A stretch of 64,000 nt of DNA from Thermomicrobium sp. 4228-Ro (GTDB lineage: Bacteria > Chloroflexota > Chloroflexia > Thermomicrobiales > Thermomicrobiaceae), in assembly GCF_026241205.1 (NCBI RefSeq), contig NZ_JAPFQM010000001.1:1116001-1180000 (forward strand). Direction: 5' to 3'. The position numbers and the translations under genes were made by a program. The first letter of the stretch is position 1. The number at the start of each line of letters is the position of its first letter. Positions 54,020 to 63,027 of this stretch are shown piece after piece. The notes under the pieces are model-generated. The model searched no databases, was not told where the DNA came from, and saw only the letters and a list, made by a program, of their open reading frames with translations.

Positions 54020-54889
54020 ATGCCGGAACTCCCAGAAGTCGAAACTGTCCGACGGACGCTCGCCCCGGTACTGGTCGGGGCGACGGTCGTTGCTGCCGTT
54101 CGGGGCGCGCACCCCGACGATATTCTGCTCGATCCCTGGCCAGTCTTCGCACGGTCCGTCCGTGGCCGGGAGATCGAGTCTCTCGAACGGCGCGGCAAGT
54201 ATCTGGCTTTTCGCTTGCGTGGCGAGTACCGGCTCGTCGTCCATCTCGGCATGACCGGTGAGTTGCGCCTGAGCCACCCGGCGGCCCCGGTGAGTCCGCA
54301 CTGCCACCTGGCACTGGTCTTGCGGAGCGCGCATCCGCTGCCGCCAATCCTGGTCGATCCTCGCCAGCGTTTCCTCCTCCGCTATCACGACATCCGGCGC
54401 TTCGGCCGGATCGCCCTGCTTGACCCGGCCGGCTGGGAAATGCTCTCGGCGCGGCTCGGTCCCGAACCGCTCGATCCAGCACTCACTGCGTTGGCGCTGT
54501 GGGAGCGGTTACACGAGCGGCGGAGCCCGATCAAGTCCGCCCTGCTCGATCAGGCGCTCATCGCGGGCGTCGGGAACATCTACGCCGATGAAGCGCTCTT
54601 CCGCGCGGGTATCCATCCGGAACGCCACTGCACGACCCTACGACCGGATGAGGTCGAGCGACTGCTCGCTGCGCTGCGTGCGGTGCTGACGGAGGCGATC
54701 GCCAGTGCGGGGACGACGATCCGCGATTACCGCGACGGAACCGGTCGAGCGGGCTCCTATCAGTTCCAGCTGCAGGTTTACGGCAAGGAACCGGGAACCC
54801 CCTGCCCGCGGTGCGGGGCACCGCTCGAACGGGTACGGATCGCGGGGCGGAGCAGCACGTTCTGTCCACGGTGCCAGCCGCTACGCTGA
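54020..54889 (+). CDS. fpg: Formamidopyrimidine-DNA glycosylase
   Basis: 289 aa (usual 270-290). Removes 8-oxoguanine and formamidopyrimidines and cuts the strand by beta,delta elimination. The N-terminal catalytic PELPEVETVRRTL (Pro2 and Glu3) and ERRGKYLAFRL (Lys near 58), the helix-two-turn-helix region (about 150-215; ALIAGVGNIYADEALFRAGI) and the C-terminal zinc finger CPRCGAPL...TFCPRC are complete. ATG 54020 begins MPELPEVET, so the start is certain. It sits 22 bases before the convergent thrC. Confidence 0.98.
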   Translation: MPELPEVETVRRTLAPVLVGATVVAAVRGAHPDDILLDPWPVFARSVRGREIESLERRGKYLAFRLRGEYRLVVHLGMTGELRLSHPAAPVSPHCHLALVLRSAHPLPPILVDPRQRFLLRYHDIRRFGRIALLDPAGWEMLSARLGPEPLDPALTALALWERLHERRSPIKSALLDQALIAGVGNIYADEALFRAGIHPERHCTTLRPDEVERLLAALRAVLTEAIASAGTTIRDYRDGTGRAGSYQFQLQVYGKEPGTPCPRCGAPLERVRIAGRSSTFCPRCQPLR

Positions 54890-54911
54890 AGCGAGCGGGA
54901 TGGTGCATCGC

Positions 54912-56165
54912 TCATGGGTGCTCGGTCTCGCTCGCGACCACGCGTTCCAGCGAGCGCGGATCGTCTGGATCGAGGACCGGCACCTGGTCATCGGTGGGGA
55001 GGAGTTCCGGGTGCTTGAGCCCGCTGCCGGTGAGGAACAGCACGACCTCCTCGGCTCCGGAAAGCCAGCCTGACTCGCGCAGCCGTCGCAGCGCTGCAGC
55101 CGTCGCGCCGGCTTCCGGTGAAACGAGGAGGCCTTCGGTGCGAGCGAGGAAATGCATGCCGTCGAGGATCTCCCGGTCGCTCACCGTGACCGCTGTCCCG
55201 CGACTCGCGCGGACAGCCTGGAGCACCAGCGCGTCGCCGATCGTTGCTGGGACGCGCAAGCCCGGCGCGACCGTCGTCGCTCCTTCCCACGGTTCTGCTC
55301 GCTCCGCGCCCGAGTGGAACGCGCGGACGAGCGGTGCGCACCCCTCCGGCTGGACGATGACGAAGCGCGGCCGTTCGGGCCCGACGAGGCCGAGTGCCTC
55401 GAGTTCTGCGAACGCTTTCCACATGCCCACGATACCGGTTCCCCCACCGGTCGGGTAGATGATGACGTCAGGCAGACGCCAACCGAGTTGCTCGGCGAGC
55501 TCGATTCCCATCGTCTTCTTGCCTTCGGCCCGGTACGGCTCGCGCAGCGTCGAGAGGTCCGCCCAGCCGCGTTCTCTGGCCAGCTGGCGGACGATGCGGC
55601 CACAGTCGGTGATCAGCCCCCGGACCCGGTAGACGCGGGCGCCGTAGGCCAGGCACTCCCGCACGATCGTCGGTGGCGTATCGGCGGGGACGAACACATA
55701 GGCCGGAACTCCCGCACGTGCAGCATAGGCACTCAGTGCAGCCGCCGCGTTGCCGGCCGAGGGGAGCGCGACGGCGTGGGCACCGAGCTCGACAGCCCGG
55801 CTGACGGCGACAGCCAGGCCGCGTGCCTTGAAGCTGCCGGTCGGATTCCGGCTTTCGTCTTTGAGCCAGAGCGTTCGGAGACCGAGCTCGCGTGCCAAGC
55901 GTGTCGCCGCCAGCAACGGCGTTCCGCCTTCGCCGAGCGTGAGCCGGTAAACAGGATCGCGTACCGGCAGCAGTTCGGCATAGCGCCAGAGGTTCCAGGA
56001 GCGATCGCGCAGTGCCTCGGGACGAAAGGAGCGTCGGGCGTGATCGAGGTCGTATTGGGCGAGGAGCACACCGCCGCAGGCTGGGCAGGTGTTCCACAGC
56101 GCATCGGCTTCGAGCCGCTGGCAGCACTGCGAACAGGCGAGCGAAACGAGCGCACTCTCACCCAT
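54912..56165 (-). CDS. thrC: Threonine synthase
   Basis: 417 aa PLP enzyme of fold type II that converts O-phosphohomoserine to threonine. A zinc-finger-like N-terminus (LACSQCCQRLEADALWNTCP) is followed by LTLGEGGTPLLAATRLA and the PLP lysine motif LKDESRNPTGSFKARGLAVA near residue 105. GGGTGIVGMWKAF and the Ser/Gly end FLTGSGLKHPELL are usual. ATG 56165 follows AGGGGAGAAGG. It is divergent from the glycosyltransferase gene. Threonine synthase is more likely than threonine dehydratase because of the zinc-like N-terminus. Confidence 0.95.
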   Translation of the reverse strand: MGESALVSLACSQCCQRLEADALWNTCPACGGVLLAQYDLDHARRSFRPEALRDRSWNLWRYAELLPVRDPVYRLTLGEGGTPLLAATRLARELGLRTLWLKDESRNPTGSFKARGLAVAVSRAVELGAHAVALPSAGNAAAALSAYAARAGVPAYVFVPADTPPTIVRECLAYGARVYRVRGLITDCGRIVRQLARERGWADLSTLREPYRAEGKKTMGIELAEQLGWRLPDVIIYPTGGGTGIVGMWKAFAELEALGLVGPERPRFVIVQPEGCAPLVRAFHSGAERAEPWEGATTVAPGLRVPATIGDALVLQAVRASRGTAVTVSDREILDGMHFLARTEGLLVSPEAGATAAALRRLRESGWLSGAEEVVLFLTGSGLKHPELLPTDDQVPVLDPDDPRSLERVVASETEHP

Positions 56166-56219
56166 CGGCCTTCTCCCCTTTCGTCGCATTCTAGCCCGTC
56201 CCCCTGCAGGAATGTCTGC

Positions 56220-56268
56220 GTCAAGTTGTTGGTACCTCTTGACACGAGAGGACTCAATGCATTATGTT
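56220..56268 (+). promoter_or_regulatory. Strong promoter with overlapping inverted repeat
   Basis: TTGACA (56239-56244, perfect), 18-base spacer, TATGTT (56263-56268), start near 56275, 81 bases before the glycosyltransferase ATG. The inverted repeat GTCAAG (56220-56225) / CTTGAC (56238-56243) overlaps the -35 and could be a repressor site. Confidence 0.6.
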
Positions 56269-56355
56269 CCCTTGGGTCGGCCCGCGAATGTCGGGTACCG
56301 AACCCTCTTCCGCGCAACATTGCTTTCGATCGGGTCAGGGACGGAGGGAAGCGCC

Positions 56356-57537
56356 ATGCGGATCGCGCAGATCGCGCCGCTCTTCGAAGCCGTACCGCCC
56401 AAGCTGTATGGTGGGACGGAACGTGTCGTGTACGCGCTCGTCGAGGAACTGGTTCGACGCGGGCACGACGTGACGCTCTTCGCGACGGCCGATTCGCAGA
56501 CCAGCGCGCGCCTGGTGCCGATGGCCGAAGGGGGGCTGCGTCTCCTCGGCACCAAGGATCCGATCGCGCTCCACGTGGCGATGCTCGAGGAGGTGTACTC
56601 CCAGGCCGACGAGTTCGACATCATTCACTCGCACGTCGATTACCTGACCTTTCCCTTCGCGCGTGGAGTGGCGACGCCGACGGTCACCACGCTCCATGGG
56701 CGGCTGGACATGCCGGAGACTCGCCGGGTGCTGGGTCGGTTCACCGACCAGCGCCTGATCAGCATCAGCTGGAGCCAGCGTGCGCCCCTGGCTGATCTGC
56801 CGCTGCGCTGGGTCGGCACGGTCTACAACGGTGTGCGGCTCGAACATTTCCCGTTCCGCCCGGAGCCGGCCGATCCGCCGTACCTCGCGTTCGTCGGGCG
56901 CATTTCGCCCGAGAAGCGCCCGGACTGGGCGATCGAGGTCGCCCGTCGAGTCAGGCTGCCGCTGAAGATCGGGGCGAAGATCGACCCAGCGGACCGCGAG
57001 TGGGCGGAGCAGCACTTCCTGCCGTTACTGGACACACCCGGCGTCGAGTATCTCGGCGAGGTGGACGAGCAACAGAAGGCTGAGCTCTTGGGTGGTGCGC
57101 TCGCCTTGCTCTTCCCGATCGACTGGCCGGAGCCGTTCGGATTAGTCCTCGCTGAGGCGATGGCCTGCGGGACACCGGTGATCGCGTTCCCGGGTGGTGC
57201 CGTGGAAGAGATCGTCGTCGACGGTGTCACCGGCTTCATCTGCCGCACGCGGACACTGGACGAGATGGTCGAGGCGGTACGCCGCGTGGACCAGCTCGAC
57301 CGGGCGGCGTGCCGACGCCACGTCGAGCGGCACTTCTCCAGCGTCGCGATGGCAGACGCCTACGAGGCGATCTACCGCCAAGTGCTGCTCGAACAGGCTG
57401 TGCCGGTGGCTCTAGGCTCCGATGGGCGTCTCCCGCTCACGATGCTCGGCGAGGACCGCGCGGTTCCGCATCTCGGCAGTCGGGCGGGGCAAGCGGTTGC
57501 CGGCGGATTCACGACTCCGGTCGCGCTGGAGCGCTGA
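56356..57537 (+). CDS. GT4-like glycosyltransferase
   Basis: 393 aa, GT-B fold. N-terminal MRIAQIAPLFEAVPPKLYGG with GGTERVVYALVEELVRRGHD is typical of GT4 family retaining transferases. The donor site includes PYLAFVGRISPEKRPD and the E-x7-E motif EPFGLVLAEAMACGTPVIAF near residue 260, which contacts the nucleotide sugar. A short C-terminal tail (after about 350) is Gly/Ala-rich. ATG 56356 follows CGGAGGGAA. No acceptor can be assigned. Its 3' end overlaps the convergent LLM gene by 29 bases. Confidence 0.92.
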   Translation: MRIAQIAPLFEAVPPKLYGGTERVVYALVEELVRRGHDVTLFATADSQTSARLVPMAEGGLRLLGTKDPIALHVAMLEEVYSQADEFDIIHSHVDYLTFPFARGVATPTVTTLHGRLDMPETRRVLGRFTDQRLISISWSQRAPLADLPLRWVGTVYNGVRLEHFPFRPEPADPPYLAFVGRISPEKRPDWAIEVARRVRLPLKIGAKIDPADREWAEQHFLPLLDTPGVEYLGEVDEQQKAELLGGALALLFPIDWPEPFGLVLAEAMACGTPVIAFPGGAVEEIVVDGVTGFICRTRTLDEMVEAVRRVDQLDRAACRRHVERHFSSVAMADAYEAIYRQVLLEQAVPVALGSDGRLPLTMLGEDRAVPHLGSRAGQAVAGGFTTPVALER

Positions 57538-58600
57538 CGAGTGTCTCGACGAGCGTGCGGTACGCGGCAGGATCGGGTTCGGGCAACGCCCGGACGAACA
57601 CGTGCGTGACCCCGATTGCGGCGAGGCGAGCGAGGCGCGCCCGCAGCTGGTCAGCGGGGCCGATGAGGCAGAGCTGCGCGATGAGCTCCGTCGGGACGAG
57701 CTGACGGATCCGATCTGGGTCAGCCGCGCGCCGGATGTCGTGCCAGGGGCGTCCAGCCTGGAGTTGCTCCTCGATCCGCAGCAGCTGGCGCAGCTCTGCG
57801 ACGAGCCGTTCGACGTCGAAACCGGGGACGATGACCTGCTGGCTCATGCCGGGGAGTGTCGCGAGGAGTGCGAACGCTAGCTTTCGTTCCTCCAGGGCTG
57901 GCTCCGGGTTATCGGTCAGCACGAGGTTGGTGCGGACGAAGACTGCAAACCGGTTCGGATCGCGGCCGGCTGCAGCGAGTTGAGCGCGCAGTTCGGGCAG
58001 GATTGCGGCGAGGAACGGCTCGCTGGCGAAGTCGGCGATCAGGATACCGTCGGCGAGCTCGGCAGCGAGCTGCCGGGCCTTCGGCCCCAGCGCAGCCAGG
58101 TAGATCGGAACCGGTCGTTGCAACGGGGTGATACTGAGTGGCCAATCGTGCACGACGAAGTGCGTACCGGCGAGTGTGGCGCGGTGTGGCGGTCGCCACC
58201 ACTGGCGGAGCAACTCGACCGTCTCACGAACGGCGGTGAGCGGGCGGCGTACCGGTATGCCGAGCCCGTGCGCGTAGAACTCCGGTTGTCCACGACCGAG
58301 GCCGAGAAATGCGCGGCCACTGGACAACCGGTCGAGTGTGGCGATTGCCATCGCGATCTGGACGGGGTGACGCAGGAATGGGTTCGTGACACCGGTACCG
58401 ATGCGTATCCGCTCCGTTCGCACCGCAGCGGCTGCTGCCACGGCGATCGCGTCCCAGCCGTCCGGATCCTCGCTCAACCAGACCGAGTGCAGTCCAGCGC
58501 GGTCGGCTGCAGCGACCGTCTCGAGCGTCCACTCGGTAGCCTGGCGAGGATCGTTGGCCCGAGCCCAGCGGTGATGCGAGAGGTCGAGGCAGAACTCCAC
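57509..58600 (-). CDS. LLM-class flavin-dependent oxidoreductase
   Basis: 363 aa luciferase-like TIM-barrel enzyme using FMN or F420. Typical blocks are TLETVAAADRAGLHSVWLSE, RIRIGTGVTNPFLRHPVQIA, MAIATLDRLSSGRAFLGLGR, then PIYLAALGPKARQLAAELAD. RPDSGVTN-like ends resemble 5,10-methylenetetrahydromethanopterin reductase and F420-dependent enzymes. The GTG at 58600 follows GAGGAG and precedes MEFCLDLSHHRWA; the further open frame is Arg/Ser-rich and not coding. The last 29 bases overlap the glycosyltransferase gene. Cofactor choice is open. Confidence 0.9.
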   Translation of the reverse strand: MEFCLDLSHHRWARANDPRQATEWTLETVAAADRAGLHSVWLSEDPDGWDAIAVAAAAAVRTERIRIGTGVTNPFLRHPVQIAMAIATLDRLSSGRAFLGLGRGQPEFYAHGLGIPVRRPLTAVRETVELLRQWWRPPHRATLAGTHFVVHDWPLSITPLQRPVPIYLAALGPKARQLAAELADGILIADFASEPFLAAILPELRAQLAAAGRDPNRFAVFVRTNLVLTDNPEPALEERKLAFALLATLPGMSQQVIVPGFDVERLVAELRQLLRIEEQLQAGRPWHDIRRAADPDRIRQLVPTELIAQLCLIGPADQLRARLARLAAIGVTHVFVRALPEPDPAAYRTLVETLVSAPARPES

Positions 58601-58793
58601 AGCTGACTCCTCAACGGTGCAGGCTTGTGCTTGTCGTCGCATCGGCAATGAGGGCGATGGGCTCCTAGGGGATCGCCGTGCCGGTGCGAGGTGGAGGGCA
58701 GCATGTCGCACGCATCGCCCAGATGGCACTCTACCATGCCCTCGAGCGCTCGGTCAGGTGTGGAGTGGTCGACCGGGCCTTTCGAAGGCACGG

Positions 58794-58822
58794 TTGTCCC
58801 CGGTGCAATGTTGCAGTACACT
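58794..58822 (+). promoter_or_regulatory. Promoter of the riboswitch-terC transcript
   Basis: TTGTCC (58794-58799), 17-base spacer, TACACT (58817-58822). Start near 58829, just before the first helix of the aptamer. Confidence 0.65.
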
Positions 58823-58831
58823 CGCTGGGCG

Positions 58832-58979
58832 CGTGGGGAGTAGCCTCCCAGCGAAGCCGCTGGTTCGTCCGGTCGTCAGCACAGGGTCGATCCCTCGGTC
58901 GGACGTGCAGAGAGGCGAGACCACGACGGATCGATCCGATCCGTCTGGCTCGCCTCTCTGCATTCGTTCGGGGCGAGCC
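58832..58979 (+). ncRNA. yybP-ykoY manganese riboswitch with expression platform
   Basis: Aptamer 58832-58925. P1.1 is CGTGG (58832-58836) with CCACG (58921-58925); loop L1 has GGAGTA on the 5' strand and GAGA on the 3' strand; P1.2 is GCCTC (58843-58847) with GAGGC (58912-58916). P2 is CAGC-GAAGCC-GCTG; P3 is GTCCG...CGGAC enclosing GTCGTCAGCAC and a GGG-TCGA-TCCC hairpin. Both conserved strings GGGGAGTAGC and GGCGAGACC are exact. Downstream, CTCGCCTCTCT (58949-58959) can pair with AGAGAGGCGAG of the aptamer (58909-58919) or, through GGCTCGCC, with GGCGAGCC (58972-58979) near the ribosome site. Mn2+ binding would therefore choose between two folds and control terC. Confidence 0.9.
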
Positions 58980-59011
58980 GGACGGACGAACGGAGGGAGG
59001 TGACTGTTCCG

Positions 59012-59977
59012 ATGGTCGAAGTGCCGCCTTGGGGTTGGATCGCCTTTCTCGCGTTGATTCTCGCGCTCCTCGCGCTCGACCTTGGCGTCTTCCACCGGAA
59101 GGCACACGTTGTCGAGATGAAAGAGGCTGGGCTCTGGGTCGCCTTCTGGGTGAGCCTTTCGCTCCTATTCGGTGCATTCCTCTGGTCTATCGAAGGACAC
59201 GAGGCAGGGCTGCAGTACTTCACGGGGTACCTCATCGAGCTCTCGCTTTCCGCTGATAACATGTTCGTCTTCGTGTTGATCTTCACGGCGTTCGCGGTTC
59301 CGGCGCAGTACCAGCACCGGGTGCTCTATTACGGCATTCTCGGTGCGTTGATCATGCGCGGCATCATGATCCTCGGTGGTGCCTGGCTGATCAGCCAGTT
59401 TCACTGGATCCTCTACCTCTTCGGTGCCTTCCTCGTCTTCACCGGTATCCGGATGCTCTTGGAAAAGGAAGAACGTGAGGTCGATGTCGAGAACAACATC
59501 GCGATCCGGCTCGTCTCGCGCTTTGCACCGATCGTCCCGCGCTATTTCGAGCAGCGGTTCTTCGTCCGCATCGACGGCAAGCGGTACGCGACACCGCTCA
59601 TCGTGGTGCTCGTCCTGATCGAGATTACCGACCTGATGTTCGCGATCGACTCGATCCCGGCCATCTTCGCGGTAACCCGCGACCCCTTTATCGTCTTCTC
59701 CTCGAACGTCTTCGCGATCCTCGGCTTACGCTCGATGTATTTCCTCTTGGCCGGACTCATCCGGCGGCTGGCCTACCTGCGCTACGGGCTGGCGTTCATT
59801 TTGAGCTACATCGGCGTCAAGATGCTGATCCAGGACTTCTACAAAATTCCGACGGCGCTCTCGCTCGGTATCGTCATGGTGACGCTGGCGATCAGCATCG
59901 TGGTGTCGCTGCTCCTCGCGGAACGTCGGGCCGCGCGGTCGGCGACCGAGGTGCGTTCGACGCAAGAGTGGCGGTAG
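59012..59977 (+). CDS. TerC/Alx-family membrane protein, probable manganese exporter
   Basis: 321 aa polytopic membrane protein with about 9 helices. Family signatures: LDLGVFHRKAHVVEMKEA, YLIELSLSADNMFVFVLIF and VVLVLIEITDLMFAIDSIPA, FAVTRDPFIVFSSNVFAILG, LRSMYFLLAGLIRRLAYLRY. The conserved Asp residues in ADNMF and TDLMFAIDS line the metal path. TerC and Alx members export Mn2+, for secreted metalloproteins or to relieve toxicity. ATG 59012 is used because GGAGGGAGG ends 11 bases upstream; a GTG at 59000 falls in the ribosome site. The riboswitch before it gives direct support for manganese control. Confidence 0.95.
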   Translation: MVEVPPWGWIAFLALILALLALDLGVFHRKAHVVEMKEAGLWVAFWVSLSLLFGAFLWSIEGHEAGLQYFTGYLIELSLSADNMFVFVLIFTAFAVPAQYQHRVLYYGILGALIMRGIMILGGAWLISQFHWILYLFGAFLVFTGIRMLLEKEEREVDVENNIAIRLVSRFAPIVPRYFEQRFFVRIDGKRYATPLIVVLVLIEITDLMFAIDSIPAIFAVTRDPFIVFSSNVFAILGLRSMYFLLAGLIRRLAYLRYGLAFILSYIGVKMLIQDFYKIPTALSLGIVMVTLAISIVVSLLLAERRAARSATEVRSTQEWR

Positions 59978-59991
59978 TGGAGGGTGAAAAG

Positions 59992-60861
59992 GTGCCAACG
60001 CTCATCGTGCCCCTGGAATACGATCGGACGAAACCGCAACCGCACGGAGTCAGCGAGCTCGTCTTGCCCTGGGCGAGGGCGCTGGCCCGCCGTACCGGTG
60101 CGACAGTTGTTCTCGTCTCCGTCCTCGAAGTACCGGTCGGGTTGCGGTCGCTGCGGGAGCAAGAACTGCTGCGGGCATTGCTCGAGGACTGGCGACGCGA
60201 GTGTCGGGACTACCTCGATGGTGTAGCGCGAAGCTTGTCTGGCGCCTCAGCCGTGCATCTCGTCGTCGAGGAAGGTGACCCAGCGACGATCCTCTGTGAC
60301 CTCGCTCGAGCGTACCCCGATCCCCTCGTGGTCATGGCGGCGCACGGGCGAGCCGGCTGGCGTCGCCTCGTGCTCGGCTCGGTCACCGCACAGGTGATCG
60401 TCAGTGGTGTCGCCCCAGTGTTCGTTGTCCCAGCGCACCTTTCGCCTCCCGCAAAAGAGCCGGTGCTCGATCGCGCCCTGGTGCCGCTGGACGGCTCGCG
60501 CATCGCCGAGTCGGTTCTCGACGCGCTCCCGCTGCTGGGCACGACCGGTTGGCAGATCGTCCTCCTGCACGTGCGTGAAGCGCGAGCGCAGCGGATCGAG
60601 GCTGATGTTCCCGGTGACGACCCGACGGCGTATCTCGAGCAGGTCGCGCAACGGTTGACGCGCGCCGGCTATACGGTCGATATCGTGGTCGCGGACGGGA
60701 GGCCTGAGCGCGTCATCGTGGAAGTTGCTCAGCAACGCACGGTCGACCTCATTGCCATGGTCACCCATGGTCGGAGTGGTCTGCGCGATGTGGCGATGGG
60801 CTCGACGGCCGAACACGTGCTCGCTCACGCGCCGGTACCGGTCCTGATTCGTCGCCCGTGA
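59992..60861 (+). CDS. Tandem universal stress protein (UspA)
   Basis: 289 aa with two Usp domains (about 1-145 and 150-289). The nucleotide-binding G-x2-G-x9-G-S/T motif appears as AAHGRAGWRRLVLGSVTAQV in the first and VTHGRSGLRDVAMGSTAEHV in the second, so both may bind ATP. Start of domain 2 is DRALVPLDGSRIAESVLDAL. The GTG at 59992 follows GGAGGG. It lies 14 bases after terC and is likely co-transcribed with it, thus under the same riboswitch. It ends 5 bases from the convergent APC gene. Confidence 0.93.
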   Translation: MPTLIVPLEYDRTKPQPHGVSELVLPWARALARRTGATVVLVSVLEVPVGLRSLREQELLRALLEDWRRECRDYLDGVARSLSGASAVHLVVEEGDPATILCDLARAYPDPLVVMAAHGRAGWRRLVLGSVTAQVIVSGVAPVFVVPAHLSPPAKEPVLDRALVPLDGSRIAESVLDALPLLGTTGWQIVLLHVREARAQRIEADVPGDDPTAYLEQVAQRLTRAGYTVDIVVADGRPERVIVEVAQQRTVDLIAMVTHGRSGLRDVAMGSTAEHVLAHAPVPVLIRRP

Positions 60862-60866
60862 GCGGG

Positions 60867-62885
60867 CTACTCGCGAAGGTGATACGGAACCATCGTGATC
60901 GCCAAATCGGGGATCTGGACGAGTGTCCGGCGAAGCCGCCAGGCGGTCTGCGTGTGGAGCAAGCGCTCCCACCAGTGGGCGGTGACGAACTCGGGGATCA
61001 CGACGGTGATGAGCGGCGCACCCTTCTCGCGGTGGATTTTCTCGATGACCGCGACGAGCGGGCCGAGCAGTTCTCGGTACGGTGAGTCGACGATGATCAA
61101 CGGGATCGTCAGCCCAGCCTCCTGCCAGCGTCGCTGCAGTGCCTCGCCCGATTCCGGCTCGGTCGCGACATGGACAGCGACGATATCATCGGCGATCGAG
61201 CGCGCGTAGGTCAGTGCGGTGAGCGAGGCACGGTTGAGCGAAGCGACCGGGACGACGGCGACGCTGCGGCGGGGGACGAGCCGCAGACGACGGCGCGCTT
61301 CCTCAGGGGCGACACGCAGCTGCTCGGCGACCGAGACATAGTGACGGTGCACGGCCAGCATCATGCCGATCAGCAAGGGGATGAAGACGATGACCATCCA
61401 GGCACCATGCGTGAACTTGGTGACCACGATGACTCCGGTCACGATGCCGGTCACGAGTGCGCCGAAGCCGTTGATCACCAGGCTGTGCCAGGGAACCCGG
61501 AGCAAGTCGCCTCCCACATGCCGCCACCAGTGGACGACCATGCTCGATTGCGAGAGCGTGAAGGCAGTGAAGACGCCGACCGCATAGAGCGGGATGAGCG
61601 CCGAGACGCTGGCGTGACGGGCGATGACGAGCAAGCTGGTCAGGATGCCCAGGGTCAGAATGCCGGTCGAGAAGGCCAGTCGGTCGCCCTGGAAGCGGAA
61701 CTGGCGCGGCAGGAAGCGATCGCGTGCCAGGAAGTACGCGAGTCGCGGAAAGTCGGCGAAGGCGGTATTGGCTGCCAGGAACAGGATCAGCGCGGTCGCG
61801 GCTTGAATCACGTAGTAGAACGGTGAACCGTCGACGAGCGTCCGGGCCAGTTGCGAGACGATCGTCTCGCGCTCGCTCGGAACGAGGTGGAAGTGGTAAC
61901 TCAGGAGCGTGATCCCGCTGAAGAGGGATCCGAGGATGAGCCCCATGGCCAGGAGCGTCGTCCGTGCGTTGTCTGCTTGCGGTTCCTTGAACGCTGGCAC
62001 ACCATCAGCGATCGCCTCGACACCGGTCAACGCGGTGCTACCGGAAGCGAAAGCGCGCAGGATGAGGAATAGGGTGAGCGGACTCGTCGGCGGTGGTGCC
62101 TGGTAGCGGACGGGATGCGGATGTGGCCCGATGCCAGCGAGTGAGGCGAGGCCGAGCAGGATCAAGGCACCGACGCTCGCGATGAAGGCATAGGTGGGAA
62201 GCATGAAGATGGTAGCGCTCTCCCGCACACCGCGCAGGTTCGCGATCGTCAGCAGGACGATCGCTGCGACAGCGAGTTCGACTCGAAATGGATAGAGTGC
62301 GGGAAACGCCGAGGTGATCGCTGCGACACCTGCCGAGATGCTCACCGCGACGGTGAGGACATAGTCGCTCAGCAGTGCCGCGGCGGCGACCAGTGCTGGG
62401 CCGACACCCAGATTGTCTTTCGTCACGATGTACGTGCCGCCACCGTGCGGATAGGCCCGGATCGTCTGGCGGTAAGAGAACAGGACAATCGCGAGCAGGA
62501 GGACGATGGCCAGGCCGATCGGCAGCACGAACGCATAGGCTGCGCTGCCGGCCAGGATGAGTACACGCAAGATTTCCTCGGTGGCATACGCGGTCGACGA
62601 CAGCGCGTCCGAGGAGAAGACCGCGAGTGCCTGTGCCTTGCCGATTCGCTGGTGTGGTGCCTCGGCCGTGCGGAGCGGCCGTCCGATCAGTGTCCGCCGG
62701 AGGCGGTACCATGCCTTGCCAAGTGGGCTCGCTGGCTCGGTCAGTTCGGCGACGAAACGGCCAGGGGCGATCTCCCGAATCGGAAGGTCGCTGGAAGCGA
62801 CGCGGCGAATATACCGGTCTCCCGGGTGCGTGCCCGGGACACTCGTTCCGTTGCGGACTGACGAGCTCGACTCGCTCGTCTCCAT
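60867..62885 (-). CDS. APC-superfamily permease with cytoplasmic C-terminal domain (KimA/YdaO-like)
   Basis: 672 aa. Residues about 85-515 have 12 membrane helices of the APC fold. FSSDALSSTAYATEEILRVL, FSYRQTIRAYPHGGGTYIVT and LILRAFASGSTALTGVEAIA, GVPAFKEPQADNARTTL are family motifs. Residues 530-672 form a cytosolic Usp-like domain (VPRRSVAVVPVASLNRASL). Close relatives include the potassium importer KimA and several amino acid permeases. ATG 62885 follows GAGGTGGGAG; TATACT (62941-62936, minus) may be its -10. No c-di-AMP riboswitch is seen in the leader. Potassium import is a fair guess, not a proof. Confidence 0.88.
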   Translation of the reverse strand: METSESSSSVRNGTSVPGTHPGDRYIRRVASSDLPIREIAPGRFVAELTEPASPLGKAWYRLRRTLIGRPLRTAEAPHQRIGKAQALAVFSSDALSSTAYATEEILRVLILAGSAAYAFVLPIGLAIVLLLAIVLFSYRQTIRAYPHGGGTYIVTKDNLGVGPALVAAAALLSDYVLTVAVSISAGVAAITSAFPALYPFRVELAVAAIVLLTIANLRGVRESATIFMLPTYAFIASVGALILLGLASLAGIGPHPHPVRYQAPPPTSPLTLFLILRAFASGSTALTGVEAIADGVPAFKEPQADNARTTLLAMGLILGSLFSGITLLSYHFHLVPSERETIVSQLARTLVDGSPFYYVIQAATALILFLAANTAFADFPRLAYFLARDRFLPRQFRFQGDRLAFSTGILTLGILTSLLVIARHASVSALIPLYAVGVFTAFTLSQSSMVVHWWRHVGGDLLRVPWHSLVINGFGALVTGIVTGVIVVTKFTHGAWMVIVFIPLLIGMMLAVHRHYVSVAEQLRVAPEEARRRLRLVPRRSVAVVPVASLNRASLTALTYARSIADDIVAVHVATEPESGEALQRRWQEAGLTIPLIIVDSPYRELLGPLVAVIEKIHREKGAPLITVVIPEFVTAHWWERLLHTQTAWRLRRTLVQIPDLAITMVPYHLRE

Positions 62886-63027
62886 CTCCCACCTCGGCGA
62901 GCGGCGACAGTTGCCCCGCTCGCTACCGGCGCTCGAGTATACGCCCGCAGTGGATCGGCGGGGGAGGGCATGCTCAGAGTGATACGCTTGACGAGGAAAC
63001 GAGTGCGGTTCTGCGCGAGGTAGCCCG

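Noticed and set aside
62886-63027. c-di-AMP (ydaO) riboswitch before the KimA-like permease
   Set aside because: The intergenic region is only about 140 bases shared with a divergent gene and lacks the conserved ydaO blocks.
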